From Actinomycetes bacterium (GTDB taxonomy: Bacteria > Actinomycetota > Actinomycetes > Propionibacteriales > Nocardioidaceae), in assembly GCA_023417775.1 (NCBI GenBank), contig JAEZEJ010000037.1, positions 21,580-85,579 of the forward strand: DNA of 64,000 bases, given 5' to 3'. The notes beneath the pieces are model-generated. The model saw only the letters and a list, made by a program, of their open reading frames with translations. It was not told the DNA's origin and searched no databases. The position numbers were made by a program, and so were the translations under genes. Below, one piece after another: positions 43,346 through 51,744 of this stretch. Within the stretch, counting starts at the first letter, position 1. Every line of letters starts with the position of its first letter.

Positions 43346-45652
43346 TCAGTCGATGCGGAGCACGACGAGGGTGGTGTCATCGTCGAGCGTGCCCGGCACG
43401 GCCTCCACGAGCGCATCGGCCCACCGTGGCAGGAGCGCATCGCGTGGCCCGCCCTGGCTCGCCTGACGCAGGATCTCCAGCGACGCGTCGATCGGCACCT
43501 GGCGCCGCTCGACCAGGCCATCGGTGAACATCAGCACGATGTCGCCGCTGGCCAGCTGCAGCCGGGTGGAGGTGCCGCCGGCGACGCCAATACCGAGCAA
43601 CGGGCGCGGCTCGACCGCGAGCTGCTCGGCGGCGCCGTCGCGCACCCGGATCGGTGCGAGATGCCCGGCACTGGCCAACTCCAGGGTCATGTCCCGGCTG
43701 TCGAAGATCGCCACCATCGCGGTCGCGGTGCGTCCGGGCACCAGCGACCCCATCAGCCGGTCGAGCTTGTCGAGTGCCAGCTCCGGCGAGAGAGAGTCCT
43801 CGAGGTAGGCCCGCAGGGCCGTACGGACCTGCGCCATCGCCGTGGCCGCGGTGAACCCGTGACCGGCGACGTCACCGACGACGAAGGCCGTCCGGCCGTC
43901 GCGCAGCACGATCTCGTCCCACCAGTCGCCACCGAGCTGCTGCCCCTCGGCGGGACGGTAACGCGCGACCACGCTCAGCCCCTCGACCTCCGGGGCCTCA
44001 TCGAGGACGATGGTGCGCTGCAGGGACTCCGCGATCGCGATCTGCTCACGTGAGCGTCGGACGATCTTGGCCTCCAGCAGCTGTCGCAGCCGGTCGGCGG
44101 TCTCCAGATGCCAGGAGCTCCACGAGGCGCTCCGTCCACGCACCGCACCACGCCACTTCTCGAAGGACTTGCGCGGGCTGAGCCGGACATCCGGCCCTTC
44201 GGCCAGCTCGAGCTCCTTATTGCGCGGATCGCCGCCCCAGGTCACGACCTCGACGAGCTCGTTGCGGGTGAACAGCAGCCCACCGCCCGCCATCGTGACG
44301 AGCAGTGCCCCCGCGGGAGCGCCCTCGACCTCAGCCAGCTCGGGATCGAGCCGCGCCAGCCGGCTGCTGGCCTGGACCAGCCCTTCATCCTCGCTGCGCG
44401 CGATGCCGGCGACCCGGTGGAGCACGTCCTCGTCCGCGGTGATGTCGCCGACCGTACGCATGCCGGAGTCATCCCACAGCGCCACTCCGTCGGCCCGCAC
44501 GAGCTCAAGCAGTGCCGGATCGTCGAGCAGCGCCTCCAGGGGCGGTCGCCCGTCCGCGGCCAGCCGAGCCGTGATGCCCGCGAGCACCGCCTGCAGGTAG
44601 AGCTCCTCGACCCGGGAGTCCGAGCGCTCCCGCTCGTCGATGAGCTGCGAGGCGGTCTGCCCCAGGAACTCCGCCATGGAGCGGACATCGTGGGGCACAT
44701 GATGGGAGCCGGAGTAGTGGTGGCACGCCACCAGCCCCCACAGCTCGCCATCGCGGACCATCGAGACCGACATGGACGCCGTGACGCCCATATTGCCCAG
44801 ATACTCCAGGTGGATCGGCGAGACACTGCGCAAGGCGGAGAAGCTCAGATCCAAGGGCGCCCCGGTGCCCGGATCGAGCACGGGCTCGAGCGGCACCGGC
44901 GTATAGCCGATATCGGCGATCAGGCGGGTCCAGTTGGCGGTGTAGAGGCGCCGCGCCTGGGCCGGGATGTCGCTGGCCGGGTAGTGCAACCCGAGGAAGC
45001 TGTTGAGGTCGTCCCGCTTCTGCTCCGCGACGACCTCGCCGTTCCACTCCTCGTCGAATCGGTACACCATCACGCGGTCGAAGCCGGTGAGCTCACGGAC
45101 CTCGATCGCCAGCCGGTCGCAGAGCTCGGCGATCGTCTGGGTCTCGGTGAGCCGGCTCATCGCGGCACGCGCGGAACGGTAGGTGACGCGGCGCTGCGTC
45201 ACAAAGTCCTCGGGCTCGATCTCCACGATGATGCGCTGCCCCGAATGGTGCAGGACGAGGTCGACGAGCACCCCGAGCAGGGTGCCGTTGCGGGTGTCAT
45301 CGGGCAGGACCAGGTGGATCGGCTCGGTGAGGTCGCCGTCGTCCATCGCGGCGACCACCGAGGCCGCGGCCACCGCGCCGACCGCATGGGCCAGGTCGTG
45401 GCCGATGAGCTCCTCGACGGCGATGCCCAGCGCGGACGCGGTGTTCTGGGAGGCGACGACGACGTGGAAGCTCTCATCGAGGGCGAGCAGGACACCGTGC
45501 GGCTGGACCGCTCCGGGGATATGGATCGGCTCGCGGTCGCAGGTGGTGAGCGTCGCCGGCTCGTAGGCGGGGGTGTGAGCAGCGGGTGGTCGTTCGGGCA
45601 CCACGACGTCAATCCTCAACTCTCGATCGTTGGGAACCGCCTGACTGCTCAA
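43346..45652 (-). CDS. Bacteriophytochrome with SpoIIE-type PP2C phosphatase output
   Basis: 768 residues. PAS with the biliverdin-binding Cys38 in LTTCDREPIHIPGAVQPHG; GAF with PASDIP (225-230), HLEYLGNMGV and the CHHYSG His pair (311-312); PHY domain to ~520 with the tongue motif SPRKSF; then an RsbU/SpoIIE phosphatase (about 545-768) with GGDWWD, GDVAGHG, TDGL and DDDTT intact. It should sense red/far-red light and dephosphorylate an anti-sigma antagonist in a partner-switching pathway. TTG start at 45652 overlaps the upstream regulator's TGA (TTGA); GTG codons near 45604 are an alternative. No haem oxygenase is in view. Confidence 0.88.
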   Translation of the reverse strand: MSSQAVPNDRELRIDVVVPERPPAAHTPAYEPATLTTCDREPIHIPGAVQPHGVLLALDESFHVVVASQNTASALGIAVEELIGHDLAHAVGAVAAASVVAAMDDGDLTEPIHLVLPDDTRNGTLLGVLVDLVLHHSGQRIIVEIEPEDFVTQRRVTYRSARAAMSRLTETQTIAELCDRLAIEVRELTGFDRVMVYRFDEEWNGEVVAEQKRDDLNSFLGLHYPASDIPAQARRLYTANWTRLIADIGYTPVPLEPVLDPGTGAPLDLSFSALRSVSPIHLEYLGNMGVTASMSVSMVRDGELWGLVACHHYSGSHHVPHDVRSMAEFLGQTASQLIDERERSDSRVEELYLQAVLAGITARLAADGRPPLEALLDDPALLELVRADGVALWDDSGMRTVGDITADEDVLHRVAGIARSEDEGLVQASSRLARLDPELAEVEGAPAGALLVTMAGGGLLFTRNELVEVVTWGGDPRNKELELAEGPDVRLSPRKSFEKWRGAVRGRSASWSSWHLETADRLRQLLEAKIVRRSREQIAIAESLQRTIVLDEAPEVEGLSVVARYRPAEGQQLGGDWWDEIVLRDGRTAFVVGDVAGHGFTAATAMAQVRTALRAYLEDSLSPELALDKLDRLMGSLVPGRTATAMVAIFDSRDMTLELASAGHLAPIRVRDGAAEQLAVEPRPLLGIGVAGGTSTRLQLASGDIVLMFTDGLVERRQVPIDASLEILRQASQGGPRDALLPRWADALVEAVPGTLDDDTTLVVLRID

Positions 45653-46242
45653 CCGGTCTGGTCGATCCTATCGCCCGGGACCGACACGTGGACCCGTTGA
45701 CCCTCCGGGCCGAAGAGGGCCAGAATCTCGACCGGATCGTGATCGGCAGCGGAGAACCAGTGCGGGGTGCGGGTGTCGAACTCCGCCGGCTCGCCGGGCA
45801 CGAGGATCATGTCGCGGTCGCCGAGCACGAGCCGCAGGCGTCCGCTGAGGACGTACAGCCATTCGTAGCCGGGGTGGGCGCGTGGGTCTGGCGTGGCCGG
45901 CTCCTCCCTCCCTTGGATGATCTGTTTGTAGGCCATGACACCGGTGGTCCCCCGGCTGAGCGGCAGGATGATCCGGCCGTCGCGGCGGATCGGACGCACG
46001 TGCACCCGCGGGTCACCCGTCGCGGGTGCCCCGACCAGCTCGTCCAGGGGGATGGCGTATTCGGAGGAGAGCGGCAGGAGGAGTTCGAGGGTGGGCTTGC
46101 GCTGCCCCGACTCCAAGCGAGACAGGGTGCTCACGGAGATGCCCGTCGCATCCGCGACATCGGCCAGGGTGCGGTGCCGGCCGTGGCGCACCGCACGGAG
46201 TCGCTCACCCACACCGGCGAGGGCTGCGTCGATCGGGTCCAT
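45649..46242 (-). CDS. XRE-family regulator with C-terminal cupin
   Basis: 197 residues from ATG 46242. The helix-turn-helix is at ~10-65 (LADVADATGISVSTLSRLES) and a cupin sensor at ~110-185 (HPGYEWLYVLSGRLRLVL, then PHWFSAADH). Proteins of this build usually repress adjacent genes and respond to small ligands. The palindrome TTTTGC-N7-GCAAAA directly before its start (46250-46268) lies in the gap shared with the divergent TrxR-like gene. It also overlaps the phytochrome gene by 4 nt, so it is cotranscribed with it. Confidence 0.85.
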   Translation of the reverse strand: MDPIDAALAGVGERLRAVRHGRHRTLADVADATGISVSTLSRLESGQRKPTLELLLPLSSEYAIPLDELVGAPATGDPRVHVRPIRRDGRIILPLSRGTTGVMAYKQIIQGREEPATPDPRAHPGYEWLYVLSGRLRLVLGDRDMILVPGEPAEFDTRTPHWFSAADHDPVEILALFGPEGQRVHVSVPGDRIDQTG

Positions 46243-46249
46243 GATCTCA

Positions 46250-46268
46250 TTTTGCCGTAACTGCAAAA
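46250..46268. promoter_or_regulatory. 19-bp palindrome in the XRE/TrxR-like divergent gap
   Basis: TTTTGC and GCAAAA separated by 7 nt, in a 65-nt intergenic gap. The size suits a dimeric XRE protein; autoregulation and control of the divergent oxidoreductase are likely (inference). Confidence 0.5.
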
Positions 46269-46307
46269 CGCCTTGCTCGCTGGTGGTGCGCGCCGCAGGC
46301 TGGTTCT

Positions 46308-47237
46308 ATGACTGATTCCTACGATGCCGTGATCATCGGCGCGGGCCCGGCCGGACTCGGCGCCGCGACCGCGCTCGGCCGCTCCCGCCGCTCCGTGCTC
46401 GTCATCGATGCCGGCGAACCCCGCAACGCCCCCGCCGAGCATGCCCACAATGTCTTCACCCGCGAGGGAACGCCGCCGCGCGAGCTCCTCACCCTGGGAC
46501 GCGAGGACACCGCCCCCTATGACGTGACCTATCTCGACGATCGCGTCGCCGCGGCCGACCGGACCGACGAGGGTCTCTCATTGACCGTCTCCTCGGGACG
46601 GGAGATCCACGCGCGCCGTCTCATCCTCGCGACCGGCGTGGTCGACGAGCTGCCGCCGATCCCGGGCCTGGCCGATCACTGGGGCACCCAGGTCCTCCAC
46701 TGTCCTTACTGCCACGGGTGGGAGGTGCGCGACCAGCGGATCGTCGTGCTGGCCACCACGGCCATGGCCGCCCATCAGGCCTTCCTCTTCGGCCATCTGA
46801 CCGATGACCTGACCGTCGTCGGGCCGGCGGTCGACGAGATCGACCCGGAGTCGCGGCGCCAGCTGGAGGCCCTGGGGCATCGTCTCGTCTCGACCCCCGT
46901 CGAGCGCGTCGACTCCGAGGACGGACGACTGGTCGGCGTCACGCTCGCCGACGGCAGCTCGGTACCGGCCGATGCGGTCACCGTTGCACCTCGTTCGGTG
47001 GCGCGCGCCGACGCCTTCCTCGCGCTGGGCGGCGAGCTCGAGGAGCATCCCATGGGCGGGCTCATCATTCCGGCGGATCCGTTGACGGGCCGTACGCCGG
47101 TCGAGGGCGTGTGGGCTGCCGGGAACGCCCGCGACCTCAGCGCGATCGTCGGACAGTCGCATGCCGATGGCGTGCGGGTCGGCGCAGTGGTCAATGCCGA
47201 CCTCGTCATGGCGGATGCCGCCAAGGCCGCGGCCTAG
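46308..47237 (+). CDS. Thioredoxin reductase-like FAD/NAD(P) oxidoreductase
   Basis: 309 residues. FAD dinucleotide fold GAGPAGLGAATALG at 11-24, redox pair CPYC (132-135), and the AAGNARDLSAIVGQSHADG FAD-contact segment near the end. The LHCPYCHGWEV context is typical of TrxR-like proteins found beside regulators rather than with a thioredoxin gene. Disulfide or small-molecule reduction is likely; the partner is unknown. Divergent from the XRE-cupin regulator. Confidence 0.85.
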   Translation: MTDSYDAVIIGAGPAGLGAATALGRSRRSVLVIDAGEPRNAPAEHAHNVFTREGTPPRELLTLGREDTAPYDVTYLDDRVAAADRTDEGLSLTVSSGREIHARRLILATGVVDELPPIPGLADHWGTQVLHCPYCHGWEVRDQRIVVLATTAMAAHQAFLFGHLTDDLTVVGPAVDEIDPESRRQLEALGHRLVSTPVERVDSEDGRLVGVTLADGSSVPADAVTVAPRSVARADAFLALGGELEEHPMGGLIIPADPLTGRTPVEGVWAAGNARDLSAIVGQSHADGVRVGAVVNADLVMADAAKAAA

Positions 47238-47272
47238 CCATGATGGCGGCCCCGTCCAGGCGGACTCGCCGT

Positions 47273-47335
47273 GGCGGTACGTCAGCAACGTCATCCGCGG
47301 TCGATGGGGTTGCTGACGTACCGCCGCCGCGGATG
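47273..47335. repeat. Interleaved inverted repeats before the coiled-coil genes
   Basis: Arms GGCGGTACGTCAGCAAC (47273-47289) and its perfect complement (47309-47325) form a 17-bp stem. A second pair, CATCCGCGG (47292-47300) and CCGCGGATG (47327-47335), is interleaved with it. The order A-B-A'-B' permits a pseudoknot or two competing hairpins. It lies after the TrxR-like stop and ~100 nt before the next start. Confidence 0.7.
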
Positions 47336-47439
47336 AAAGGTTGATGGACTACCGCCAGTACGCGCACGCCCGTCGGCGGAACCCCGTCGATCCGCGCCTC
47401 CCCTGGACTCTTTTCCCCTGGATGGGAGAATCGGACACC

Positions 47440-48861
47440 ATGGGGACCCAGCAGCCGACATCGACACCCGCCGGTGAGGCCGGCGGCGGCGTCGCCGCGC
47501 TGCTGCGCCGGGCGCAGGAGGTCGCCGATCAACTGCGCCGCGATGCCGAGGCCGAAGCCGAACGCGCCACCGCCGAGGCCCATCGCCTCGAGGAGGAGGC
47601 TCGCGAGCTCCATGCCGCGGCCGCCGCGGCCCATGACGAGGCGGCGAGCGCACTCAACCGGGCCCGCGGCCAGTGGGACGAGGCCTCCAAGGACGCCCAT
47701 GAGCTGCTGCTGGAGTCCAGCGACCAAGCGAGCGTCCTCATCAGCACCGCCGAGCAGCAGCGCGACGAGCTGCTCGCCGAGGCCCGGGCGACCGCAGAGG
47801 CCGAACGCGCCGAGGCCCGCGCCGTGCTCGACCAGTACACCGCCGAGGCCCGCACCCTCCGCGAGACGGCCGAGGCCGATGCTGAGCGACTCGTCCGAGA
47901 GGCCGAGGCCCGCGCCGCCGAGCAGGATGCCGCCACCGAGGACCTCGTGGGCACCCGGCGCGCCGAGGCCGAGAAGATCGCCGACAGCATCACCACCGAG
48001 GCCCGTGAGCGCGCCACTGTCCTCGTCGAGGAGGCCACCGCCGAGGCCCGCACCCTCCGCGAGGCCGCCGAGACCGAGGTCGAGGAGGCCCGCGAACAGG
48101 CCGCGCGCGAGCTGGCCGAGGCCCGTGAACAGGCCGCGACCATGATCGAGGAGGCCCGCGCCGAGGCCGACCGGCTGGTGAGCTCCGCCGGGGAGCAGAT
48201 GACCTGGGCGCGCGAGACCGTCGCCTCACTGCTGCAGACCGCCGAGCTGGAGGTGCAACGGATCCGCCTCAGCGGTCATCGCGATGCGGCCGCCGTCGTG
48301 CGACGCACCCGGGCACAGACTCTCGAGGTCGTCGCCCGGCTGCGTATGCGGCTCGCCGGCCAGATCGCCGATGCCGATCACCAGGCCCAGGAGCTCGCCG
48401 ATGCGGGCCTGGCAGTGCAACGCGAGGCCGAGCAGCGCGCCGCCGCGCTGACCGCCGAGGCCGACCGGCACGCCGCCACGGTCCGGCGCGAGGCCGATGA
48501 CTACGCCGCCGCCACCCAGGAGCGGGCCGAGCGCCCGCTCAGCGAGGCGGAGTCCGGCGCCAAGATGCTCCGCACGCGGGTCGCCGAGGAGGTCGTCCGC
48601 ACCCAGCGCGACGCCCACGACGAGGTGCAGACCCGCCGCGAGGAAGCCCATCGCCTGCTCTCCTCCGCCCGCGAGGAGGCCGATGAGCTCCGCCGCACCG
48701 CCCGCGCGATGCTCGACGAGGCCCGTGACGAGGTCACTCGCCTGCGTCAGCGTCGCGACCAGATCACCTCCGAGCTCGGTCAGCTGTCCGGTGTCATCAC
48801 CGCGCTGAGCGTGCCGGAACATCCCACCCCGAACCCCGAGGACGACACCCATGACTCCTGA
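47440..48861 (+). CDS. Long Ala/Glu/Arg-rich coiled-coil protein
   Basis: 473 residues from ATG 47440, with GGGAGAA 9 nt upstream; in-frame Met codons at 47341 and 47422 are less well placed. Apart from a ~25-residue Gly/Ser start and a Pro/Asp tail it is one continuous coiled coil rich in E-A-R/A-E-A repeats, with several near-copies of EAEARTLRE-like units. It resembles the cytoskeletal coiled-coil proteins of Actinobacteria (the group sometimes called cellulose-binding, Scy/FilP-like). It overlaps the DivIVA-domain gene by 11 nt, suggesting that they assemble together at the pole or septum (inference). Confidence 0.7.
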   Translation: MGTQQPTSTPAGEAGGGVAALLRRAQEVADQLRRDAEAEAERATAEAHRLEEEARELHAAAAAAHDEAASALNRARGQWDEASKDAHELLLESSDQASVLISTAEQQRDELLAEARATAEAERAEARAVLDQYTAEARTLRETAEADAERLVREAEARAAEQDAATEDLVGTRRAEAEKIADSITTEARERATVLVEEATAEARTLREAAETEVEEAREQAARELAEAREQAATMIEEARAEADRLVSSAGEQMTWARETVASLLQTAELEVQRIRLSGHRDAAAVVRRTRAQTLEVVARLRMRLAGQIADADHQAQELADAGLAVQREAEQRAAALTAEADRHAATVRREADDYAAATQERAERPLSEAESGAKMLRTRVAEEVVRTQRDAHDEVQTRREEAHRLLSSAREEADELRRTARAMLDEARDEVTRLRQRRDQITSELGQLSGVITALSVPEHPTPNPEDDTHDS

Positions 48862-49897
48862 TTCCCCTTCCGACTTCCGCATGGTCCTGCGCGGCTACGA
48901 GCCCTCGCAGGTCGATGCGCGGCTCCAGTCGCTGGCCGACGAGGCCTCGATCGCCCGGCGCCGGATCAACGAGCTCACCGCGTACATGGAGAAGCTCGAG
49001 AGCGAGCGGGAGTCCGAGCGCAGTGCCAGCGAGCTTCCCCAGGAGCCGCCGAGCTTCGAGCATCTGGGGGCCCGGGTCGGTCAGATCCTCGCGCTGGCCG
49101 AGGAGGAGGCCCGCGAGCTGAAGGAGCGCGTGGGCGGTGAGCTCGACGCGCGCCAGGCGGAGATCGAGGGGTCGGCACAGCAGATCCGCGATGAGGCCGA
49201 TCTCTACGCCGAGAAGCGCCGAGCCGATGTCGACGCCGAGGTCGCGCGACTCCTGGAAGACGCCCGCCGCACCGCCGACGACCGGATCGACGCCGCCGAC
49301 CGGGAGGCCGCCGGCCGCATCCAGGAGGCCGAGGCGATCTACGAGAGCCAGCGCGCCAAGGCGGCCAAGGCGGCGGCCGACTTCGAGAAGACCCTCGCCG
49401 AACGTCGCGAGGCGGTCGAGGCGGACTTCCAGCGGCAGATGGCCGAGGCCGAGCGCCGCAGCGCCGAGCTGGAGTCGCGACTGGAGAAGCGTCAGGCCGA
49501 GGCCGATGCGGAGTACCAGGACCGGCTGCGGGAGGCCAACCGGCTGCTCACCGAGGCCCAGCAGCGCGCCGAGCAGATCGTCGGCGAGGCGAAGACGACC
49601 GCGGCCAAGGTACGGTCCGAGTCCGATCGGGAGCTGGCGGCCGCCACGCAGCGCCGCGATGCGATCAACGCCCAGCTGGCCAATGTGCGGCAGATGCTCG
49701 CCACGCTGACCGGTGGCAGCGTCCAGTTCGCCGATCCCTTCGCCGAGGCCGAGGATGTCGAGGCTGAGGGCGGGGAGACCGGGGACGAGGAGTCCGAGGC
49801 CGCGGCCGACGAGACCTCGCAGATCGAGCCGGTCGAGGACGAGGACGGGACCGAGCGCACCCGGATCATCGACCTGGGCGGCGACGCCAAGTCCTGA
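48851..49897 (+). CDS. DivIVA-domain coiled-coil protein
   Basis: 348 residues. The N-terminal FRMVLRGYEPSQVDARL segment (9-25) is a DivIVA-type membrane/curvature-binding domain; a coiled coil of ~250 residues follows and an acidic disordered tail closes. Proteins of this type recruit other factors to cell poles or septa. It starts inside the previous coiled-coil gene, so the pair is expressed together. No MreB, Wag31 operon or division genes are adjacent, so its exact cell-shape role is open. Confidence 0.75.
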   Translation: MTPDSPSDFRMVLRGYEPSQVDARLQSLADEASIARRRINELTAYMEKLESERESERSASELPQEPPSFEHLGARVGQILALAEEEARELKERVGGELDARQAEIEGSAQQIRDEADLYAEKRRADVDAEVARLLEDARRTADDRIDAADREAAGRIQEAEAIYESQRAKAAKAAADFEKTLAERREAVEADFQRQMAEAERRSAELESRLEKRQAEADAEYQDRLREANRLLTEAQQRAEQIVGEAKTTAAKVRSESDRELAAATQRRDAINAQLANVRQMLATLTGGSVQFADPFAEAEDVEAEGGETGDEESEAAADETSQIEPVEDEDGTERTRIIDLGGDAKS

Positions 49898-49942
49898 GCC
49901 GCGCGGTAGGGGCCGGGCCCGCCTCCGCCTCCCGAGGGCGGT

Positions 49943-49983
49943 GACTGACGCGCCCCTCGACCCGGTCGAGACGTGCGTCGGTC
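49943..49983. repeat. 41-nt inverted repeat between convergent genes
   Basis: GACTGACGC ... CTCGACC pairs with GGTCGAG ... GCGTCGGTC with a few mismatches (arms ~20 nt, almost no loop). Located between the DivIVA-domain gene and the TSUP gene, which converge, so a bidirectional terminator is likely. Confidence 0.55.
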
Positions 49984-50005
49984 AGCGCTCGTTCTCGGGA
50001 TCGGT

Positions 50006-50797
50006 TCACATCCGGACGAGGGTCCAGATCGCGACGAGTCCGAGCACCACGATGCAGGTGCGCAACACGGCCGGCGGCAGCCGGCGTCCGACCCGGGCGC
50101 CCAGCCAGCCGCCGATCAGCGAGCCGCTCGCGATGAGACCGGCGGCCGTCCAGTCGATCGGATGCGGGCCGCCGGTCGAGGCCACGATGACATAGGTCGT
50201 CGCGGCGACGCTGTTGACCGCCATCACGAGGATGTTCTTGAGGGCATTGTGCCGCTGCAGGGTGTCGGGGAGCAGGAAGCCCAGGATCCCCAGCAGCACG
50301 ATGCCCTGTGCGGCGGCGAAGTAGCCCCCGTAGACGCCGCAGAGGGCGATCGCGGACAGGAGGAGCGCCGCACGGCCCAGCCCGATCTCGCGATCGCGGG
50401 GCTCGTCCGCCCCGCGGTCCTTGACGCGTCGCTGCAGCACCGGCTGGGCGACCACGAGCACCAGGGCGAGCACCAGCAGCCAGGGGACGATCGAGATGAA
50501 GGCGTCCTCGGGCAGATGCAGCAGCAGCCAGGCTCCGCCCAGCGCTCCGGCCAGGGAGGCGGGCAGGAACAGCGCCACCCGGCGGCCCTGACCGGCGAGC
50601 TCCCGGCGATAGCCGAAGGAACCCGTGATGTTGCCGGGGATGAGGCCGACCGCATTGCTCATCGTCGCGGTGACCGGCGGGACCCCGAAGGCGACCAGGA
50701 TCGGGAAGGTGATGAGGGTCCCTGAGCCGACGATGGTGTTGATGACTCCGGCGCCGATCCCGGCGACGAAGACGACCACCATCTCCACGACGCTCAT
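50006..50797 (-). CDS. TSUP (TauE/SafE) family membrane transporter
   Basis: 263 residues from ATG 50797, with GGGGAGG 5 nt upstream. About eight membrane helices with the family repeats: GAGVINTIVGSGTLITFPIL near the N-terminus and ALCGVYGGYFAAAQG in the second half. TSUP proteins move sulfite, sulfonates, sulfur compounds or, in some cases, metals. It follows the cob operon on the same strand, and its leader carries a promoter-like 14-mer shared with the cobN riboswitch leader, hinting at a link to cobalt or cobalamin (inference). Confidence 0.85.
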   Translation of the reverse strand: MSVVEMVVVFVAGIGAGVINTIVGSGTLITFPILVAFGVPPVTATMSNAVGLIPGNITGSFGYRRELAGQGRRVALFLPASLAGALGGAWLLLHLPEDAFISIVPWLLVLALVLVVAQPVLQRRVKDRGADEPRDREIGLGRAALLLSAIALCGVYGGYFAAAQGIVLLGILGFLLPDTLQRHNALKNILVMAVNSVAATTYVIVASTGGPHPIDWTAAGLIASGSLIGGWLGARVGRRLPPAVLRTCIVVLGLVAIWTLVRM

Positions 50798-50824
50798 CAG
50801 TGCCTCCCCGCCCATCAGCTACTC

Positions 50825-50892
50825 GGTGATTGAGTAGCCGCTGGGGCACCTCCCGCTTGCTGGGGAGGAACGAGCGGCGTATCGACATCACC
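50825..50892. repeat. 68-nt palindrome in the TSUP leader (other family)
   Basis: GGTGATTGAGTAGCCGCT at the left pairs imperfectly with GAGCGGCGTATCGACATCACC at the right (a 4-base bulge), and an inner hairpin GCTACTC/GAGTAGC overlaps its left edge (50818-50838). Sequences of this GGTGATTGAGTAG...TATCGA type are, from memory, widespread dispersed repeats in several actinobacterial genera. Different from the ACCGAGAT family although of equal length. Confidence 0.6.
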
Positions 50893-50896
50893 CACC

Positions 50897-50910
50897 GCGC
50901 CCAGCGTATC
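50897..50910 (-). promoter_or_regulatory. Candidate TSUP promoter sharing a 14-mer with the cobN leader
   Basis: Minus strand GATACGCTGGGCGC contains TACGCT, an actinobacterial TANNNT-type -10. The same 14-mer stands at 57987-58000, just before the cobalamin riboswitch, and both are preceded by TGAGTCA within 4-8 nt. Placed right after the cobK stop (50923). Confidence 0.45.
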
Positions 50911-50922
50911 TTTCGCGATGAC

Positions 50923-51744
50923 TCAGCCCGCGAGGGTGGTGACGGCGGCGACGGCGGCCGCCGGTTCGGCCTGCTCGGGCACCTCGCCCGGACCCCACGG
51001 CGGCGGGGTGCGGCGCACGATGACCACCGGGATACCGCGTTCGGCCGCGACCTGCAGCTTCGGCCAGGTGTAGGAGCCGCCGGAGTCCTTGGTGACGATC
51101 ACGTCGATGTCGTGATCGCTCATCAGGGCGCGTTCGCCGTCGAGCGTGTAGGGACCGCGGCTGGCGAGGACGGTCCAGGCGGCGGGCACCTCGTGGTCGG
51201 GCTCGTCGACGACCCGCACGAGCGCCGCATGGTCGCGCAATGGCTCGCTGAAGTGACCGAGGTGACGGCGGCCGATGGTCAGCATCGGCCGTCGGCCGAG
51301 GTCTGCGGCGACCGATGCCGCTTCGTCGTGATCGGCGACCCAGTGCCAGCCGTCCGCCCCGGGCGCCTCGCTCCAGCCGGGGCGGGCCAGGCGGACATAG
51401 GGCAGGCCCTCGTCACGAGCGGCCTGGTAGGCGTTGCGGGTGATCTGCTCGGCGAAGGGATGGGTCGCGTCGAGGATGCCGGTGACATGCTCGGCACGCA
51501 GATAGGCGCGCAGCCCCTCGACGCCGCCGAAACCGCCGATCCGCACCTCGCCGACCGGCAGCCGCGGCCGGGCGACTCGTCCGGCGAGCGAGGACACGAA
51601 GGACACCCCGGCCTCGTCGAGCAACCTCGCCGCCTCGCGCGCCTCACTCGTGCCCCCCAGCACCAGTACCGAGATGTGCTCCCTATTGGTCGACCCGGAC
51701 GGCTCCTCGTTGACGAATAGGGAGCACATCTCGGTACTGGTCAT
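50923..51744 (-). CDS. cobK: Precorrin-6A reductase with repeat-encoded N-terminus
   Basis: 273 residues from ATG 51744, which overlaps the cobQ stop (ATGA). The CobK core begins at [17 protein letters not shown] (Rossmann start), with [15 protein letters not shown] and later IVTKDSGG. The first ~27 residues ([14 protein letters not shown] ...) are encoded by the 68-nt palindrome copy C, read in frame. CobK normally starts right at the first strand, so this genome carries a 5' insertion that adds a leader peptide. It reduces precorrin-6A with NADPH in aerobic B12 synthesis. Whether the extension is tolerated or removed is unknown. Confidence 0.88.
   Translation of the reverse strand: MTSTEMCSLFVNEEPSGSTNREHISVLVLGGTSEAREAARLLDEAGVSFVSSLAGRVARPRLPVGEVRIGGFGGVEGLRAYLRAEHVTGILDATHPFAEQITRNAYQAARDEGLPYVRLARPGWSEAPGADGWHWVADHDEAASVAADLGRRPMLTIGRRHLGHFSEPLRDHAALVRVVDEPDHEVPAAWTVLASRGPYTLDGERALMSDHDIDVIVTKDSGGSYTWPKLQVAAERGIPVVIVRRTPPPWGPGEVPEQAEPAAAVAAVTTLAG
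51668..51735. repeat. 68-nt palindromic repeat, copy C
   Basis: ACCGAGATGTGCTCC to its mirror GGAGCACATCTCGGT; arms pair over ~28 nt with two mismatches, extended by CCAGT/ACTGG outside the core. It lies 8 nt after the cobQ stop and inside the cobK reading frame. Confidence 0.9.

Noticed and set aside
47529..48143. 204-codon Ser/Arg/Ala frame on the minus strand
   Set aside because: Complement of the repetitive coiled-coil gene; composition follows from the repeat of GAGGCC codons.
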